Source of the DNA: Pedobacter nyackensis
GTDB taxonomy: Bacteria; Bacteroidota; Bacteroidia; Sphingobacteriales; Sphingobacteriaceae
Direction: 5' to 3'
Length of the DNA: 64,000 nt
Assembly (NCBI RefSeq): GCF_900176505.1
Contig: NZ_FWYB01000001.1
Location: 97,400 to 161,399, forward strand
Part shown: in pieces, positions 32,847 to 42,900 of the stretch
How the letters are laid out: the number at the start of each line of letters is the position of its first letter
Position numbering within the stretch: position 1 is the stretch's first letter
Notes under the pieces: generated by a model
Databases searched by the model: none
Seen by the model: only the letters and a program-made list of their open reading frames with translations
Told to the model about the DNA's origin: nothing
Program-made: the position numbers and the translations under genes

Positions 32847-33626
32847 TTATTTTAGGTTAAATCCATAGTATAATTCATCATCAAATTTAAGATCCTCGTA
32901 GGGAAAATAATCAATTATCTCAGGAGTATTTGAATCTACTTTTGGCGAGTACAAATTCCGGCTAACCGAATGAGCCCCCATAATTTCCTCCGGGCATGGC
33001 TGCATCAATTGTTTTACTCCTTCTTTTGGCAGCAATGGATCCATCCACAATTCAATATTTCTCTTTTCCAAAATAACAATCATTCGCTGATCATCACTCG
33101 TGGTGGCTACATTATGTATCTTCTTTAGTATTCGGTTTGGCTCAGTTGTAATCATAGAAAATGTTACATGCCAATCGCCTCCAATGGGGTCCTTCCAAAA
33201 GCTGTAAATTCCTGCAACGTAAAAGAAAGGTTCATTTTTAGGGTATATGTAAAACGGATATTTCTTTCCTTCATAAGTATGCGGCTCATAGAATCCAGTT
33301 AATGGGATTACACACCGCTTTACCTGGTCGGGGTTTTCATTCCAAATGCTATTTTTAAAGGACGCTTTCTCAAATATCGTATCGTTCCGAGCATTCAGCG
33401 TGAATTTTGATAATTGAAGCTGCTCAGATAGTGTTTTGCTCGGCCAGTTGGGCATAAGCCCCCAATCCATCAATCTTATTTCTCCCTTTGCTAATACCGG
33501 CATATGCGGGCGATCAAATCCATTCGCATCAAACACGGGCGTAAACTTGTCGGCATCTGGAAATGGCGCGTTCATCACCTTCGCAATCTCATGACCAGTA
33601 ACTTTAACAGAGGCTCTATTGCACAT
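32847..33626 (-). CDS. SRAP-family (HMCES/YedK) abasic-site protein
   Basis: 259 residues from the ATG at 33626, chosen because it places the catalytic cysteine at position 2 (MCNRAS). N78 in LNARND, E114 in GFYEP and H171 in KIHN match the SRAP active site; the usual RMPV is RMIV. Known members cross-link to abasic sites in single-stranded DNA. In a phage this may protect replicating or modified DNA. Reverse strand, probably with its own control. Confidence 0.85.
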   Translation of the reverse strand: MCNRASVKVTGHEIAKVMNAPFPDADKFTPVFDANGFDRPHMPVLAKGEIRLMDWGLMPNWPSKTLSEQLQLSKFTLNARNDTIFEKASFKNSIWNENPDQVKRCVIPLTGFYEPHTYEGKKYPFYIYPKNEPFFYVAGIYSFWKDPIGGDWHVTFSMITTEPNRILKKIHNVATTSDDQRMIVILEKRNIELWMDPLLPKEGVKQLMQPCPEEIMGAHSVSRNLYSPKVDSNTPEIIDYFPYEDLKFDDELYYGFNLK

Positions 33627-33633
33627 AATTGGA

Positions 33634-33972
33634 TTAACGTTGGTGTGGTTGTTTTGTTTGCTTACGTCGAAGTTCGTAATAATTGTGGAGTCTTTTATTG
33701 AATTCATCAATCTCCTTAGCGGTCCGATGCAACAAATCAATCCTTTCTTGCAGCCCAACTAAAGGATGTTTTACAACAAACTTACGCCCATCATCCTTAT
33801 CCCTGTGCATATGAACCGTTTCAGTTGAGGCCATAAATTCATCAGGTGTATACCACTTTTTGCTGACCGTTGAAAATATCCAGCATCCAGAGATAATTGC
33901 CTCCTGGTAAATAGCTTTTTTGGCAGCAGCCCCCGGCGATTCTCTTACTTGCATCCATAATGGCGTTTCCAT
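33634..33972 (-). CDS. Hypothetical protein leading the SRAP operon
   Basis: 112 residues from the ATG at 33972. Basic C-terminal helix. Seven nucleotides before the SRAP gene. Not recognised. Confidence 0.5.
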   Translation of the reverse strand: METPLWMQVRESPGAAAKKAIYQEAIISGCWIFSTVSKKWYTPDEFMASTETVHMHRDKDDGRKFVVKHPLVGLQERIDLLHRTAKEIDEFNKRLHNYYELRRKQTKQPHQR

Positions 33973-34020
33973 GATATCTAAATTTAGGACGATAAAAATA
34001 CTAAAAATATTAGTAAAAAA

Positions 34021-34033
34021 CACAAGTCTTGTG
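34021..34033. promoter_or_regulatory. CACAAGTCTTGTG palindrome upstream of the SRAP operon
   Basis: A perfect 13-bp palindrome. A leftward -7-like TATTTTTA lies further toward the gene. An ACTAA-N5-TTAGT dyad is adjacent (about 34000-34014). Possible operator, with SOS or phage control unknown. The rest of 34034-34230 has no gene that can be supported. Confidence 0.45.
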
Positions 34034-34230
34034 CACAATTAACTAAATCGATTCGGGTTATTTCTGATCTGGTAAATGGGTGTTGGTGGCAGTTTATTTA
34101 CTATGCGTCCGTAGTAAGTCTACTTGGTTTATCAGGCGGGTTGCGCGAGGTAAATTTGGGTTCAAATCGCGAGGTGTAGCACGATTAATTACCGGATTGC
34201 AACTCAGCAAACAAACTCAAAACAAATATT

Positions 34231-34917
34231 ATGTCACTTAAAACTAAGATTCCCGCACGACTGAAGGCATTGTTCGCAGGCGTGGCGTTATCTAAAAAAT
34301 CGATTGATGGCATCACTGAAAAGGCAAGTGTTGGATTGACTGATGAATCTACAGACGATGAAATCGACGCGGTATTAAATGCCCGTAACGAAATTTGGTC
34401 GTTCGATGATCAAAGGAAGTACGATGACTACCAGGCAGGGAAAGCTACAAAAGATGCAGCCGACAAAGAAGCAGCAAGACTAAAGGCTATTGCCGATGGT
34501 AAGCCAGCGCCTATTGAGGTAGATCCAAATGAAACAGCAACCGAGAAAGCGTTGCGATTGATCATGGAGAAACTTGAAAAACAAGACGCGGTAATAGCTC
34601 AGTTCGGTCAGGAAAAAGTGGCAACCACCCTTTATGGTGCCGCTGAAACTAGGCTGAAAAGCAAGTATGCTGATTACCCTGAGATACTGGCAGATGTTCT
34701 ATTAGATGTAAAAGAGAGGTCATTTCAAGATGAAGAGACTCTTAACGCATTCCTTGATAGAAAAGAAGCTGCACTCGGGATAGTTATCCAGACTAGCACC
34801 AACAACAGTTTAGGCGGAGAACGACCAGTGGGTGGTGCAGGGGGGAAGCCTGCAGGAAGTACAAAAGAAGCCTCAGCTGCAGAGGTTGATGCAGCATTTA
34901 CAAACTTTAAAATCTAA
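34231..34917 (+). CDS. Scaffold-like capsid assembly protein
   Basis: 228 residues, acidic, helical, with a Gly-rich linker (GGERPVGGAGGKPAG) before a short C-terminal helix. Composition and place just before the decoration and major capsid genes fit a scaffolding protein that guides prohead assembly. Confidence 0.6.
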   Translation: MSLKTKIPARLKALFAGVALSKKSIDGITEKASVGLTDESTDDEIDAVLNARNEIWSFDDQRKYDDYQAGKATKDAADKEAARLKAIADGKPAPIEVDPNETATEKALRLIMEKLEKQDAVIAQFGQEKVATTLYGAAETRLKSKYADYPEILADVLLDVKERSFQDEETLNAFLDRKEAALGIVIQTSTNNSLGGERPVGGAGGKPAGSTKEASAAEVDAAFTNFKI

Positions 34918-34920
34918 CAA

Positions 34921-35331
34921 ATGGCAGTAACCGTTAATCTTAACGATAATGGCGTAAGCGTTGACAACTCAAAGGACAGTATTGTTATCATTGAGGTTCA
35001 AGCCGCTATTAAAGGTGGGAAGTCGTTAGATACGACTGGATACACTTTAGATGTGATCAATGCTGGTCATATCATAATCAAAGAAACAGCAACAGAGAAC
35101 TACAAGCCGATGCCGTTGACTACTGGAAACACAGTATACGACACTTTGCCTGTTGGTCACACTTATGTCGGTGTTTTAATCGCGACCATTCTGACAAAAC
35201 GCCCGTTTGCGGCTGTAATGCTTGAAGGATACGTGAATGAAAACGCTTCGCCTTTCTCTGTAGCATCAATTAAAGCAGCGTTTATGACTGCAACGTTAAA
35301 CGAAATTAAATTCAGGGGGGACTTAACATAA
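34921..35331 (+). CDS. Head decoration/head-fibre-like protein
   Basis: 136 residues, beta-rich, Gly/Thr-rich. Resembles the small head-fibre or decoration proteins next to the capsid gene in Bacteroidota phages. Overlaps the capsid gene start (TAATG). Confidence 0.5.
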   Translation: MAVTVNLNDNGVSVDNSKDSIVIIEVQAAIKGGKSLDTTGYTLDVINAGHIIIKETATENYKPMPLTTGNTVYDTLPVGHTYVGVLIATILTKRPFAAVMLEGYVNENASPFSVASIKAAFMTATLNEIKFRGDLT

Positions 35332-36410
35332 TGGATCAGTCAAAATTCTTAACGTACATTCAAAAGTACTTCACAGGGTTTATGGCCCTTGTGACCAAGA
35401 CAATTAATGGAGCAGACAAAGCACCGTCTTACCTCCATAAATCAATGCTTACACCGAAGCAGTCTATTGACGGAAAATGGGCTTCTATTACTTCTGATAA
35501 TCAGAACGTAGCAGCGGACGTTGTGGCAATGGATTCTCCTCTGCCATTAAAAAGCCGTCCTTCATTACAGACGGCGTCCGGCGATATACCTAAAATGGGT
35601 ATGGAGCTTAAAATGAACGAAAATCAGTTAGATCAACTTGATACATTGATTGCTAAACAAGCAGATGTGTCTGAGATTGTAACGGAGTTATTCGACGACG
35701 CCAAACGTACTTTAGTAGGTATTGAGGAGCAAAAAGAGTATTTATTCCTTCGTGGACTATCTTCTGGTGTTGCTCTAACGGATACTGAAAACGTAGGTAC
35801 AGGCGTACGTGTGGACTACGGTTATATTACCGATAATAAAGCAGGTGTGCCAGTAGTATGGACAAACGCTGCTGCTGCAACACCGATCAGCGATATGGAA
35901 GAAATGATCTCTAAAGCTGACGCTAAAGGGAAAACCATTTCAGACATTATGCTGGACAAGGTAACATTCAATGTGGCTCGTAAAACCGCTGAAGCGGCAA
36001 CTCGTTACGCTACAAGTATAGGCAACTTTGGAACAACCAAACCGACACCTGCTTATCTTTCATTCAAGGAATTGTTGGAGGCGGAATTAGGGGTTAATAT
36101 TATCATTGTTGATCGTTCTGTTAAGTTCGAGAAAGACGGGGTTAAGAAAACCGTTAAAGCATGGGATGAGGGTAAAGTTATCTATTTGACAGATACCAAC
36201 GTGGGTTATTTAGTCTGGAAAAAAGTCGTGGAAGATAGTCACCGTTCTAAATCAATCGAATACAGGACAGGTGAGTTCGGAACACTCGTTTCTAAATACG
36301 TTACTCACAAACCTTTTGGGGAGTGGACAGACGTACAAGCGCGTCAGTTACCTGTAATCACCAATGTGGATCAAATATTTCAAACTGATTCTAAAATCGT
36401 TCAGGCATAA
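35331..36410 (+). CDS. Major capsid protein
   Basis: 359 residues. Length, position and composition fit HK97-fold capsid proteins of the Phage_cap_E type, for example the long E-loop/spine-like start and the YRTGEFGTLVSKYVTHKP segment near the C-terminus. Multiple copies form the icosahedral shell. Confidence 0.8.
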   Translation: MDQSKFLTYIQKYFTGFMALVTKTINGADKAPSYLHKSMLTPKQSIDGKWASITSDNQNVAADVVAMDSPLPLKSRPSLQTASGDIPKMGMELKMNENQLDQLDTLIAKQADVSEIVTELFDDAKRTLVGIEEQKEYLFLRGLSSGVALTDTENVGTGVRVDYGYITDNKAGVPVVWTNAAAATPISDMEEMISKADAKGKTISDIMLDKVTFNVARKTAEAATRYATSIGNFGTTKPTPAYLSFKELLEAELGVNIIIVDRSVKFEKDGVKKTVKAWDEGKVIYLTDTNVGYLVWKKVVEDSHRSKSIEYRTGEFGTLVSKYVTHKPFGEWTDVQARQLPVITNVDQIFQTDSKIVQA

Positions 36411-36895
36411 TGGCAAAGCAAACAACCATTGACGAACAAGCAAACACTCCCGCACCAGGTGCGGAGGGTGCTGCTGAAAATGCTACGGGACAAGAGAATC
36501 AGCCAGCAGCCGCGGTTATTGAAACTCCTGCCACGCTATTAGTGGCCGAAACTCCTGATTGGGTTCAAACTATCATAGATAGCAATCAGACCGTGCTGGA
36601 TAGCAACAATAAGGTTTTGGCAGGACTCGAAAGCTTCAAAGAGCATGCTACTTCATTCGTAGAGGATATTATTGAGAAGTCAACTGCGAGAGCAGAAGGC
36701 GGGCCAGTAATGACCGGTAAACCAGCTAAAGAAAAGGAAGTAGACTTATTCGCTTCTTACGTTGTTGCCGAAGGTAAATCCTTCCGTGATAGCAAAGACT
36801 TCAGCAAGGTTTACGAGTCTGGTGATCCTATTGAAGGATTGAACGAGGATAGGTTGAAAAATCTGTTAAACCAAGGCTTAATCGAAGAAGCATAA
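36410..36895 (+). CDS. Head-associated protein
   Basis: 161 residues. A Pro/Ala/Glu-rich first half precedes a C-terminal globular part (VDLFASYVVAEGKSFRDSK) also seen in Bacteroidota phage head clusters. Probably a minor head or connector component. TAATG coupling on both sides. Confidence 0.5.
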   Translation: MAKQTTIDEQANTPAPGAEGAAENATGQENQPAAAVIETPATLLVAETPDWVQTIIDSNQTVLDSNNKVLAGLESFKEHATSFVEDIIEKSTARAEGGPVMTGKPAKEKEVDLFASYVVAEGKSFRDSKDFSKVYESGDPIEGLNEDRLKNLLNQGLIEEA

Positions 36896-37212
36896 TGACC
36901 ATAAAAGAAGCCCTTATTGACACCATTTCAATCACCTTACCATCAGGTAGGATTGACAAAGCCCTTATCGATGCTGAGTTGAACGGTGCGTCCGACTACA
37001 CGAAAGCCGACGAGAAAGCAGTTGATATGGTTTACGCGGGGCTTCTTTTAACTACCATCCATGTTACGGAAATCAAGGAGGATGATGTGTCGATTAAATA
37101 CACCACTGACCTGAAGGGTATATACAGTGCGATAATGAGGAAATGGAACTTAGTTGATCCGTTTTTGGTGGTAGTAGCTAAGCCAATTGTGAGACAAATA
37201 AACTTCGGATAA
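36895..37212 (+). CDS. Head-tail connector (DUF6706-like)
   Basis: 105 residues, helical, in the connector position after the capsid. Resembles DUF6706 (gp6-like adaptor). It should bind under the portal. Confidence 0.55.
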   Translation: MTIKEALIDTISITLPSGRIDKALIDAELNGASDYTKADEKAVDMVYAGLLLTTIHVTEIKEDDVSIKYTTDLKGIYSAIMRKWNLVDPFLVVVAKPIVRQINFG

Positions 37213-37541
37213 TGGATTTGAGAAGACCACATATACTTACGTTTACTTTGCCTGGCACAACTGGTGGTGAAGATCCTGTAACAGGGTTTCCAATACCAGG
37301 AAGTGATGGAGACGTTGTGACCGTTCCTTGCCGATATGTTTCTGCATCTGGAAAGGTTTTTAAGAACCAGGACAATGTGGAGGTGCAACAAAGGGGACGT
37401 ATACGCGTGCCGATTGGATCTATAATGCCAGCTACGTTTACACACTTGACTGTAACTGAAGGTGATATTACTCACTTCACGGGCCCAGCGCTTGACGTTT
37501 ATGCTGGCGGTCATTTAACAGGATGGAGGATTGATGTATGA
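37212..37541 (+). CDS. Head closure/stopper protein
   Basis: 109 residues, beta-rich. Size and order match SPP1 gp16-type stoppers that seal the connector after packaging. Confidence 0.55.
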   Translation: MDLRRPHILTFTLPGTTGGEDPVTGFPIPGSDGDVVTVPCRYVSASGKVFKNQDNVEVQQRGRIRVPIGSIMPATFTHLTVTEGDITHFTGPALDVYAGGHLTGWRIDV

Positions 37542-37990
37542 TCAGCGTGCAGGCTAATTTCAATATGAAGTCTATCCATGATTACATGGAGAAAAAGGTA
37601 AATGAGAAGATCGATAAGGTCGTTGATCTACTCCGTAAAAAAGGAATGGAATTTACGACAAAAGCCCGTAAAAAGGTCTATGCTGCCAATCCTTACAACA
37701 ACATCACCTATAACTTGGTGTCTTCGGTCGGTTTTGCAATAGCAAAAAACGGGGTTATCGTTGAAAGTTATTTCCCATTGGAAGCAACGGGAGTTGAAGG
37801 AAAAGCAAAGGGTGAAGCTTTAGCAGAAACAACAGCTATCAACCTTGCCGGAAGGAATGATATTGTATTAATCCTAGCGGCAGGAGAAGATTACGCAAGT
37901 TATGTTCAGGCTAAAGGCAAGGACGTAGTAAACGGGTCATCTGATGAATTTACAGCTTACGTGCTGCAAACATGGGGGGCATACAGATGA
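37538..37990 (+). CDS. HK97 gp10-like tail completion protein
   Basis: 150 residues. A basic helix (VDLLRKKGMEFTTKARK) and the order stopper, gp10-like, tail terminator fit this assignment. Overlaps both neighbours. Confidence 0.6.
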   Translation: MISVQANFNMKSIHDYMEKKVNEKIDKVVDLLRKKGMEFTTKARKKVYAANPYNNITYNLVSSVGFAIAKNGVIVESYFPLEATGVEGKAKGEALAETTAINLAGRNDIVLILAAGEDYASYVQAKGKDVVNGSSDEFTAYVLQTWGAYR

Positions 37991-38397
37991 AAGATGTATT
38001 CGACATGGTTACTGATGTGCGGAGCCTGGTTAACGTTCCTGTACTAACTTCTACCATTAATGGTAAGGTATACCCAAACCTTCGACCGGATGGCCGTACT
38101 GATTTTGCCGACCTAGTTGTAAATGGTCTTAGTATCACCAATACGCAGCAGCAGATTGGATCAGGAAATGTCAATGGCTACGTCCCGACGATTACAAAGG
38201 ACGGAGTAAGGGTTCCAGATCAAGCACGATTAAGCGCGATGGGCAAGTCAATAATTACATTGATCGACAATCAGTACCATGATACATTCAGGGTTTTTGT
38301 TGATGGTGGAGCAGTCCCAATGCGCGACACGGATGGAAGTTACTTTGTAAATGTGCCCTTTAAATATCATTCGATACAAGACAATTATCAAATTTAA
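37987..38397 (+). CDS. Tail terminator-like protein
   Basis: 136 residues from the ATG at 37987 in an ATGA overlap; an ATG at 37972 is an alternative. Alpha/beta composition and position before the tube fit the protein that stops tail growth. Confidence 0.5.
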   Translation: MKDVFDMVTDVRSLVNVPVLTSTINGKVYPNLRPDGRTDFADLVVNGLSITNTQQQIGSGNVNGYVPTITKDGVRVPDQARLSAMGKSIITLIDNQYHDTFRVFVDGGAVPMRDTDGSYFVNVPFKYHSIQDNYQI

Positions 38398-38428
38398 AAA
38401 CCGCCTACGGGCATAAAACAAATAAATT

Positions 38429-38998
38429 ATGGCAACAAATGTAGTAGGGGGAATAGAGAAAATCGAAGTTGCCCCGGCGTTCCAAACCGAAGCAGGTATT
38501 GCAACGGCAGTTTGGGTAACGTTAGAAAATATTGCGCCTGATACGGTTCTGTACACTAAAAATGCGGACACTGAATCGAGCATTGTTCCTGAGGACAAAG
38601 ATGTAGCGTTCGTTACATTCTACACACCAGGAGAACCTGACACCCTAACGGTAGGCTTGTTGGAGCAAAAACCAGAGGTAATGCAGTTGCTGGAGAACGT
38701 GGTTTACACGCCTGCTACTACAAAGGTAACTTTGCTTGCAAAACGTAAGATTGCAGATCTGGCATTCAAGATCACAACCAGACCAATGAAGGACGGACGT
38801 AAATGCGTTATCGTTATTCCGAATACCCATGCAACGACTACCTACGCTAACAACTTGTCAAAAACTACAGTACAGCAATTGCTTATCACTGCAAAACTTG
38901 ACTCGTTTAAAACCACTACAGGATCGTTGGATGCTATTTCAATTAAAACATGGGTGTTGGCTGATGGTACTGCTATTGATTCAACAATCATCCCTTAG
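38429..38998 (+). CDS. Major tail tube protein
   Basis: 189 residues, beta-rich, Thr-rich. Followed by a strong terminator two genes later. Composition and order fit the hexameric tube subunit of siphophages. Confidence 0.7.
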   Translation: MATNVVGGIEKIEVAPAFQTEAGIATAVWVTLENIAPDTVLYTKNADTESSIVPEDKDVAFVTFYTPGEPDTLTVGLLEQKPEVMQLLENVVYTPATTKVTLLAKRKIADLAFKITTRPMKDGRKCVIVIPNTHATTTYANNLSKTTVQQLLITAKLDSFKTTTGSLDAISIKTWVLADGTAIDSTIIP

Positions 38999-39000
38999 TC

Positions 39001-39183
39001 ATGGTTAGGGTTAGAATTTTAATCGACTTTATGGTATCGGCCTCTAGTTCGATGTACGTGAAAGGTTGGGAAGGGGAGGTAAGTAATGAATTAGCAGACC
39101 GTCATGGTCCAGAAGGCACCGGTTTCCTTGAATTGATTGCTGATGTCAAACCGAAAACCGAGCCTAAAAAAGACAATAAATAA
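39001..39183 (+). CDS. Small hypothetical tail-region protein
   Basis: 60 residues with a basic C-terminus (KPKTEPKKDNK). Two nucleotides after the tube gene. Unknown. Confidence 0.5.
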   Translation: MVRVRILIDFMVSASSSMYVKGWEGEVSNELADRHGPEGTGFLELIADVKPKTEPKKDNK

Positions 39184-39202
39184 TTCCCGAAAGGGATTGA
39201 AC

Positions 39203-39238
39203 GAAAGCCCCGGCCTAAATAATGGGTTCGGGGCTTTC
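39203..39238 (+). terminator. Strong hairpin after the tail tube gene
   Basis: GAAAGCCCCG pairs perfectly with CGGGGCTTTC (10 bp) around a 16-nt loop. The following T-run is weak (TATTT). It may set tube gene expression above the rest of the tail. Confidence 0.6.
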
Positions 39239-39252
39239 TATTTAAACAAAAT

Positions 39253-39840
39253 ATGGAGGAGAAATTTATATTAAAATCAATAACTGATACGCTAACTGGA
39301 AAGAAGGTGCACCAGATTACGGTGCCGATTCGAGTAGTGGATCAGCCTACTTATATCCGTAGTTTTTGGGATAAAGTGTTATTCCGTAAAGGGATTATGG
39401 TTGAGCCAGAAACATCCAGGACATTTGAGATATGGCCCTGCGTGGTAAAAAACATGTACCGAGTTGCTGGTAATGCTGCATTACTGGTTGACAGCCTACA
39501 TGACGATCACTCGGAGAACATCAAACTCGTTAACGATAACATGCCAATTGTGGCTCATATCGTTGCTGCAGCAATTCAAAACAATAAGTTTGAACCTGCG
39601 CCGGAGCTTATTGAGTTTCTGGAGGACAATATTGATGCGGATGATATGTACACTGCACTACAGGCCGCATTTGATAACGCAGGGATGCAGTCTTTTTCAA
39701 ATTCTATTGTCTTAATGAAGGGGACGGAAACGATCCTAAAAACAAAGGCAAGTCCAAACGACGGGAGCGAGTTGATAGCCTCCCACATAGCAACATTGGA
39801 TCAGTCTGCAAATACTTTGGATGGACTCCAGACACAGTAA
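39253..39840 (+). CDS. Tail assembly chaperone, short (G-like) form
   Basis: 195 residues, upstream of the tape measure as for lambda G. The region after residue about 142 overlaps a second frame (see the next entry). It should bind and keep the tape measure soluble during tail assembly. Confidence 0.65.
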   Translation: MEEKFILKSITDTLTGKKVHQITVPIRVVDQPTYIRSFWDKVLFRKGIMVEPETSRTFEIWPCVVKNMYRVAGNAALLVDSLHDDHSENIKLVNDNMPIVAHIVAAAIQNNKFEPAPELIEFLEDNIDADDMYTALQAAFDNAGMQSFSNSIVLMKGTETILKTKASPNDGSELIASHIATLDQSANTLDGLQTQ

Positions 39841-39962
39841 TGGAAATGACTTGGGATAACTACGTGTTGTATTTAGCTAGTATTCCTAAGCATGATGATG
39901 AAGTCGATACTGCTGATAAGGGTCAGAAACCGGAAGTAAAAGAAGCGTGGGATTTATTTTAA
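39678..39962 (+). CDS. Tail assembly chaperone, -1 frame (T-like) extension
   Basis: The -1 frame stays open from 39678 to the TAA at 39960-39962. It reads as convincing protein near its middle: KYFGWTPDTVMEMTWDNYVL, then YLASIPKHD. A -1 slip in the overlap would give a fusion of about 235 residues, as in lambda gpGT. Slip candidates are AAGGGGAC (39718-39725) and CCTAAAAAC (39735-39743), neither a canonical heptamer. An alternative is a separate 40-residue protein started at the TAATG at 39840. Confidence 0.65.
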   Translation, partial: RRDAVFFKFYCLNEGDGNDPKNKGKSKRRERVDSLPHSNIGSVCKYFGWTPDTVMEMTWDNYVLYLASIPKHDDEVDTADKGQKPEVKEAWDLF

Positions 39963-39973
39963 AATGAAAAGGG

Positions 39974-42900
39974 ATGAGTGAGATATTAGGGTTTCAGGGT
40001 AAAGTTGATTTCACCCAGGCAAAGAAGGATGTTAAGGATTTTGAAAAGTATTTATCAACGGTTGGTATAAGCCTTCCGAAAGACATTTCCGCTAAAACTT
40101 TTGATACTAAACCTTTAACGGAATATCAAAAAGAAGTAATTCGCATTAAGCAGGAAACGCTAGAACTGGCGAAGGCGAAAGCAGAGACTACCAAAGCAGA
40201 CAGAGCGGCAAGCTTAGCCACACAGGCGGCACTGAGAGAAGAAATAAGGCTAAAGAAGGAGGCTGCATCGGTTAAGCGACCTGTTGACTTTGGTAATTCT
40301 CAAGCCGAAATTGATTTGTCGAATGCCGGAAGAGCGGCAGGCGGTGGGCGTGTGGCATCCAGTGGTACCGCAGAGCTCGTTAGATTGCTGAATGAGGATT
40401 TCGCAGCTGGTAAAATCGGCGCAGCGGAGTATAAGGCCGAAATTGAAAGGCTGAATGCTATAATGAAGCAGACTTCTTCAGCTACAAAGGAAGCGGATGG
40501 CGCTATAAAAGGGAAAACTCTATCAGCGAAAGAGCAGGCAAGACTACTGGCAGAAGAAAAGTACTTACAGTCACAAGCAACCAAGGAACTTAAAAATAAC
40601 ATCAGAGAGCAGCTTAATGCTAAGGGGTCAACTGAGGCTCGAAGGGCCGCATTGATAAGACTACAAACTGCTTTTGATAGGTTGTCGGCAACTGAACGTG
40701 CTTCGCCAGCTGGCCAGCGATTGGAGGGGATAGTCGGCAGGCTGAATACTCAGGTCTTATCATTAGAAAAGTCAACGGGTAGATCAGGGAGGAACGTAGG
40801 TAACTACCTTAATCAGGCATGGTCTGGGTTGAAAACCATTGCAAACATTTTACCAGGGATGGGGATTGCAGGCGTGCTTGCATTTGCCATTGATCCTTTA
40901 ATGGAGTATATCAAAAGTCTTGATTTATTTAAAAGCAAACTTAGCCAGGTTAAATTGGCTCAAACTGCCGTTAGTGAAGCCTTGAAGGGTGGAGATTATA
41001 CGCAAGCTGTTAAAAACGTTGAACAACTTCGAATCAATGTTGATCTGGCAAAGAAAGGGTTGTATGATAAAAAAGCAGTTGTAGATGAATACAATAAGTC
41101 AATAGGAGTTACTGCCGGGCAAGTAAAAAATCTTGACGAAGTGGAAGCAAACTTGGTTAAGAACGCTGATGCGTATATACAGATGACCTTGTATAAAGCT
41201 GCCGCTAATCTTCAATTACAAAAAGCAGCTGAGAAGGCTGCCGAGATACAGGAACTGTCAAGAAAGAAAACTGAAGAATTTGCAAACTCCTTTGATAAAG
41301 TTGTAGGAGGGGCTGCTGCAGGTGGCGGTGGATCTCAATTCGGAGTTTCAACCTTTGATTCTGGTGCCTACGAAAAGGCTTTAAAGGAAGAAGGAGAAAA
41401 AAGAAAAGAAGTAAGGCATAAGGAGTTAAAGAAAGAAAAGAAGGACTTTACAGATAATGCTTCATCCTTGATGAAAACCGCCTCTGAGGAAGCGAAAAAA
41501 ATGGGAGGAGTATTAGGCGCTGATACAGGTGCAGCCACTAAGGCATCTACTAAGGCGTTAAATGCTGCCCTTAGTGCTGCTGAATCTTTGTCTAAAAAAC
41601 TAACTGACATTCATAATGCTTCATTCCGGAAAACGCTTTCTAATGATGACGCGGAAATACAAGCCGTAAAAGATAAGTATGAGGCAATGCGGGTAGAGGC
41701 TAAGAAGTTTTATGAAGAATTTGGAAACAAGCCTGTAAAAATCAATGGTAAAAATGTTAGTAAAGATCAAGTTTTTGGCACCTTAAAAGCCGATGAACAA
41801 TCTGAAAAGGACGCAATATTAGCACAACGTAAAGCTGATAAGGATAAGAAGGAGCAGGAAGCAGCCCAAAAGCATTATGAAACCCTCTTAAAGGATTTCA
41901 TGGATTATGGTCAGAAAATGGATAAGCTGAAAGCCGATTTCGAAGCTGACAGTTTATTGTTGATCAATGATCCTCGTCAGCAAGCAGTACGAAAAGCGGC
42001 CTATGATAAAGATGTTCAGGACCTGGTTGATACCAACAGTAAAAAACTTGATGAGTATGAGAAACTGATTGAAGGTATTGAAAAGTTATCAAGAAAAGAA
42101 GCATTAGCAGCGCTGGAGGTGGCTAGTAAACGACTTGCAGATGATAAAGGTGCTGGATTAGTTTCTGATAAAGTAGCTAAGGAAACGGAAGCGCTGTTTG
42201 CAAAAACCAAGAAGGCAATCATTAAAGGAACTAAAGAAGCAGGCGAGGAGTTAATTGCATTAGCCAATCAAATTGATCAGTTAGCGTCAGAAGTAGATAG
42301 TATCGATGAAGCTTTTGGCAAAGTATTAAGAACTGTCTCTAATGTCGTTGGTCAGGTTGGGAACATTCAGAAAGGGATGTCAGACTTTAATAAAGAAGGA
42401 GCATCTCCATTAGATAAACTGACTGCTGGTCTTGGAATGATTGGTGCCGGTATCTCGATTTTCAAATCTGTGTTTTCTTTATTCGACAGATCTGCTCAAC
42501 GAGAAGAGCAAGCTGCATACGCCAGGGACTTGCAAAATAAGCAAACTGAGGCCCTAAATAAATCACTTGAAAGGCAGATCTCATTGCTTAATGATGCTTA
42601 CGGTACTGATAGGCTATTAAAGTATAATGAAGCAATTAAACAGGCAACTGAGAATCAGGCTAAATATCAGCAACAATTAAACGGTAAGTATCAGCTAACC
42701 GGAGATAAAGCAATTGATAAACAACTTGAAAAACTTAATTCCGGAGAATGGAAATTGGGCGGTGATATGACAAGTTTATTAATAAAGGACTTGATTAAAA
42801 AAGGCGCTGTTAATACTCTACCAACCGATATAAGAGAACTTGAAAAATTACTTGACGAAGGGAAATTGGATTCTGGTACTGCTGTTATTGTTCAAAATTT

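Noticed and set aside
34039..34230. GGTTCAAATC-like T-loop suggesting a tRNA
   Set aside because: No matching acceptor or anticodon stem could be built; only a short ATTTG/CAAAT hairpin and a repeated CGCGAGGT.
37972..37986. Earlier ATG for the tail terminator-like gene
   Set aside because: The ATG at 37987 gives the ATGA overlap typical of this operon; the earlier one is possible but less likely.
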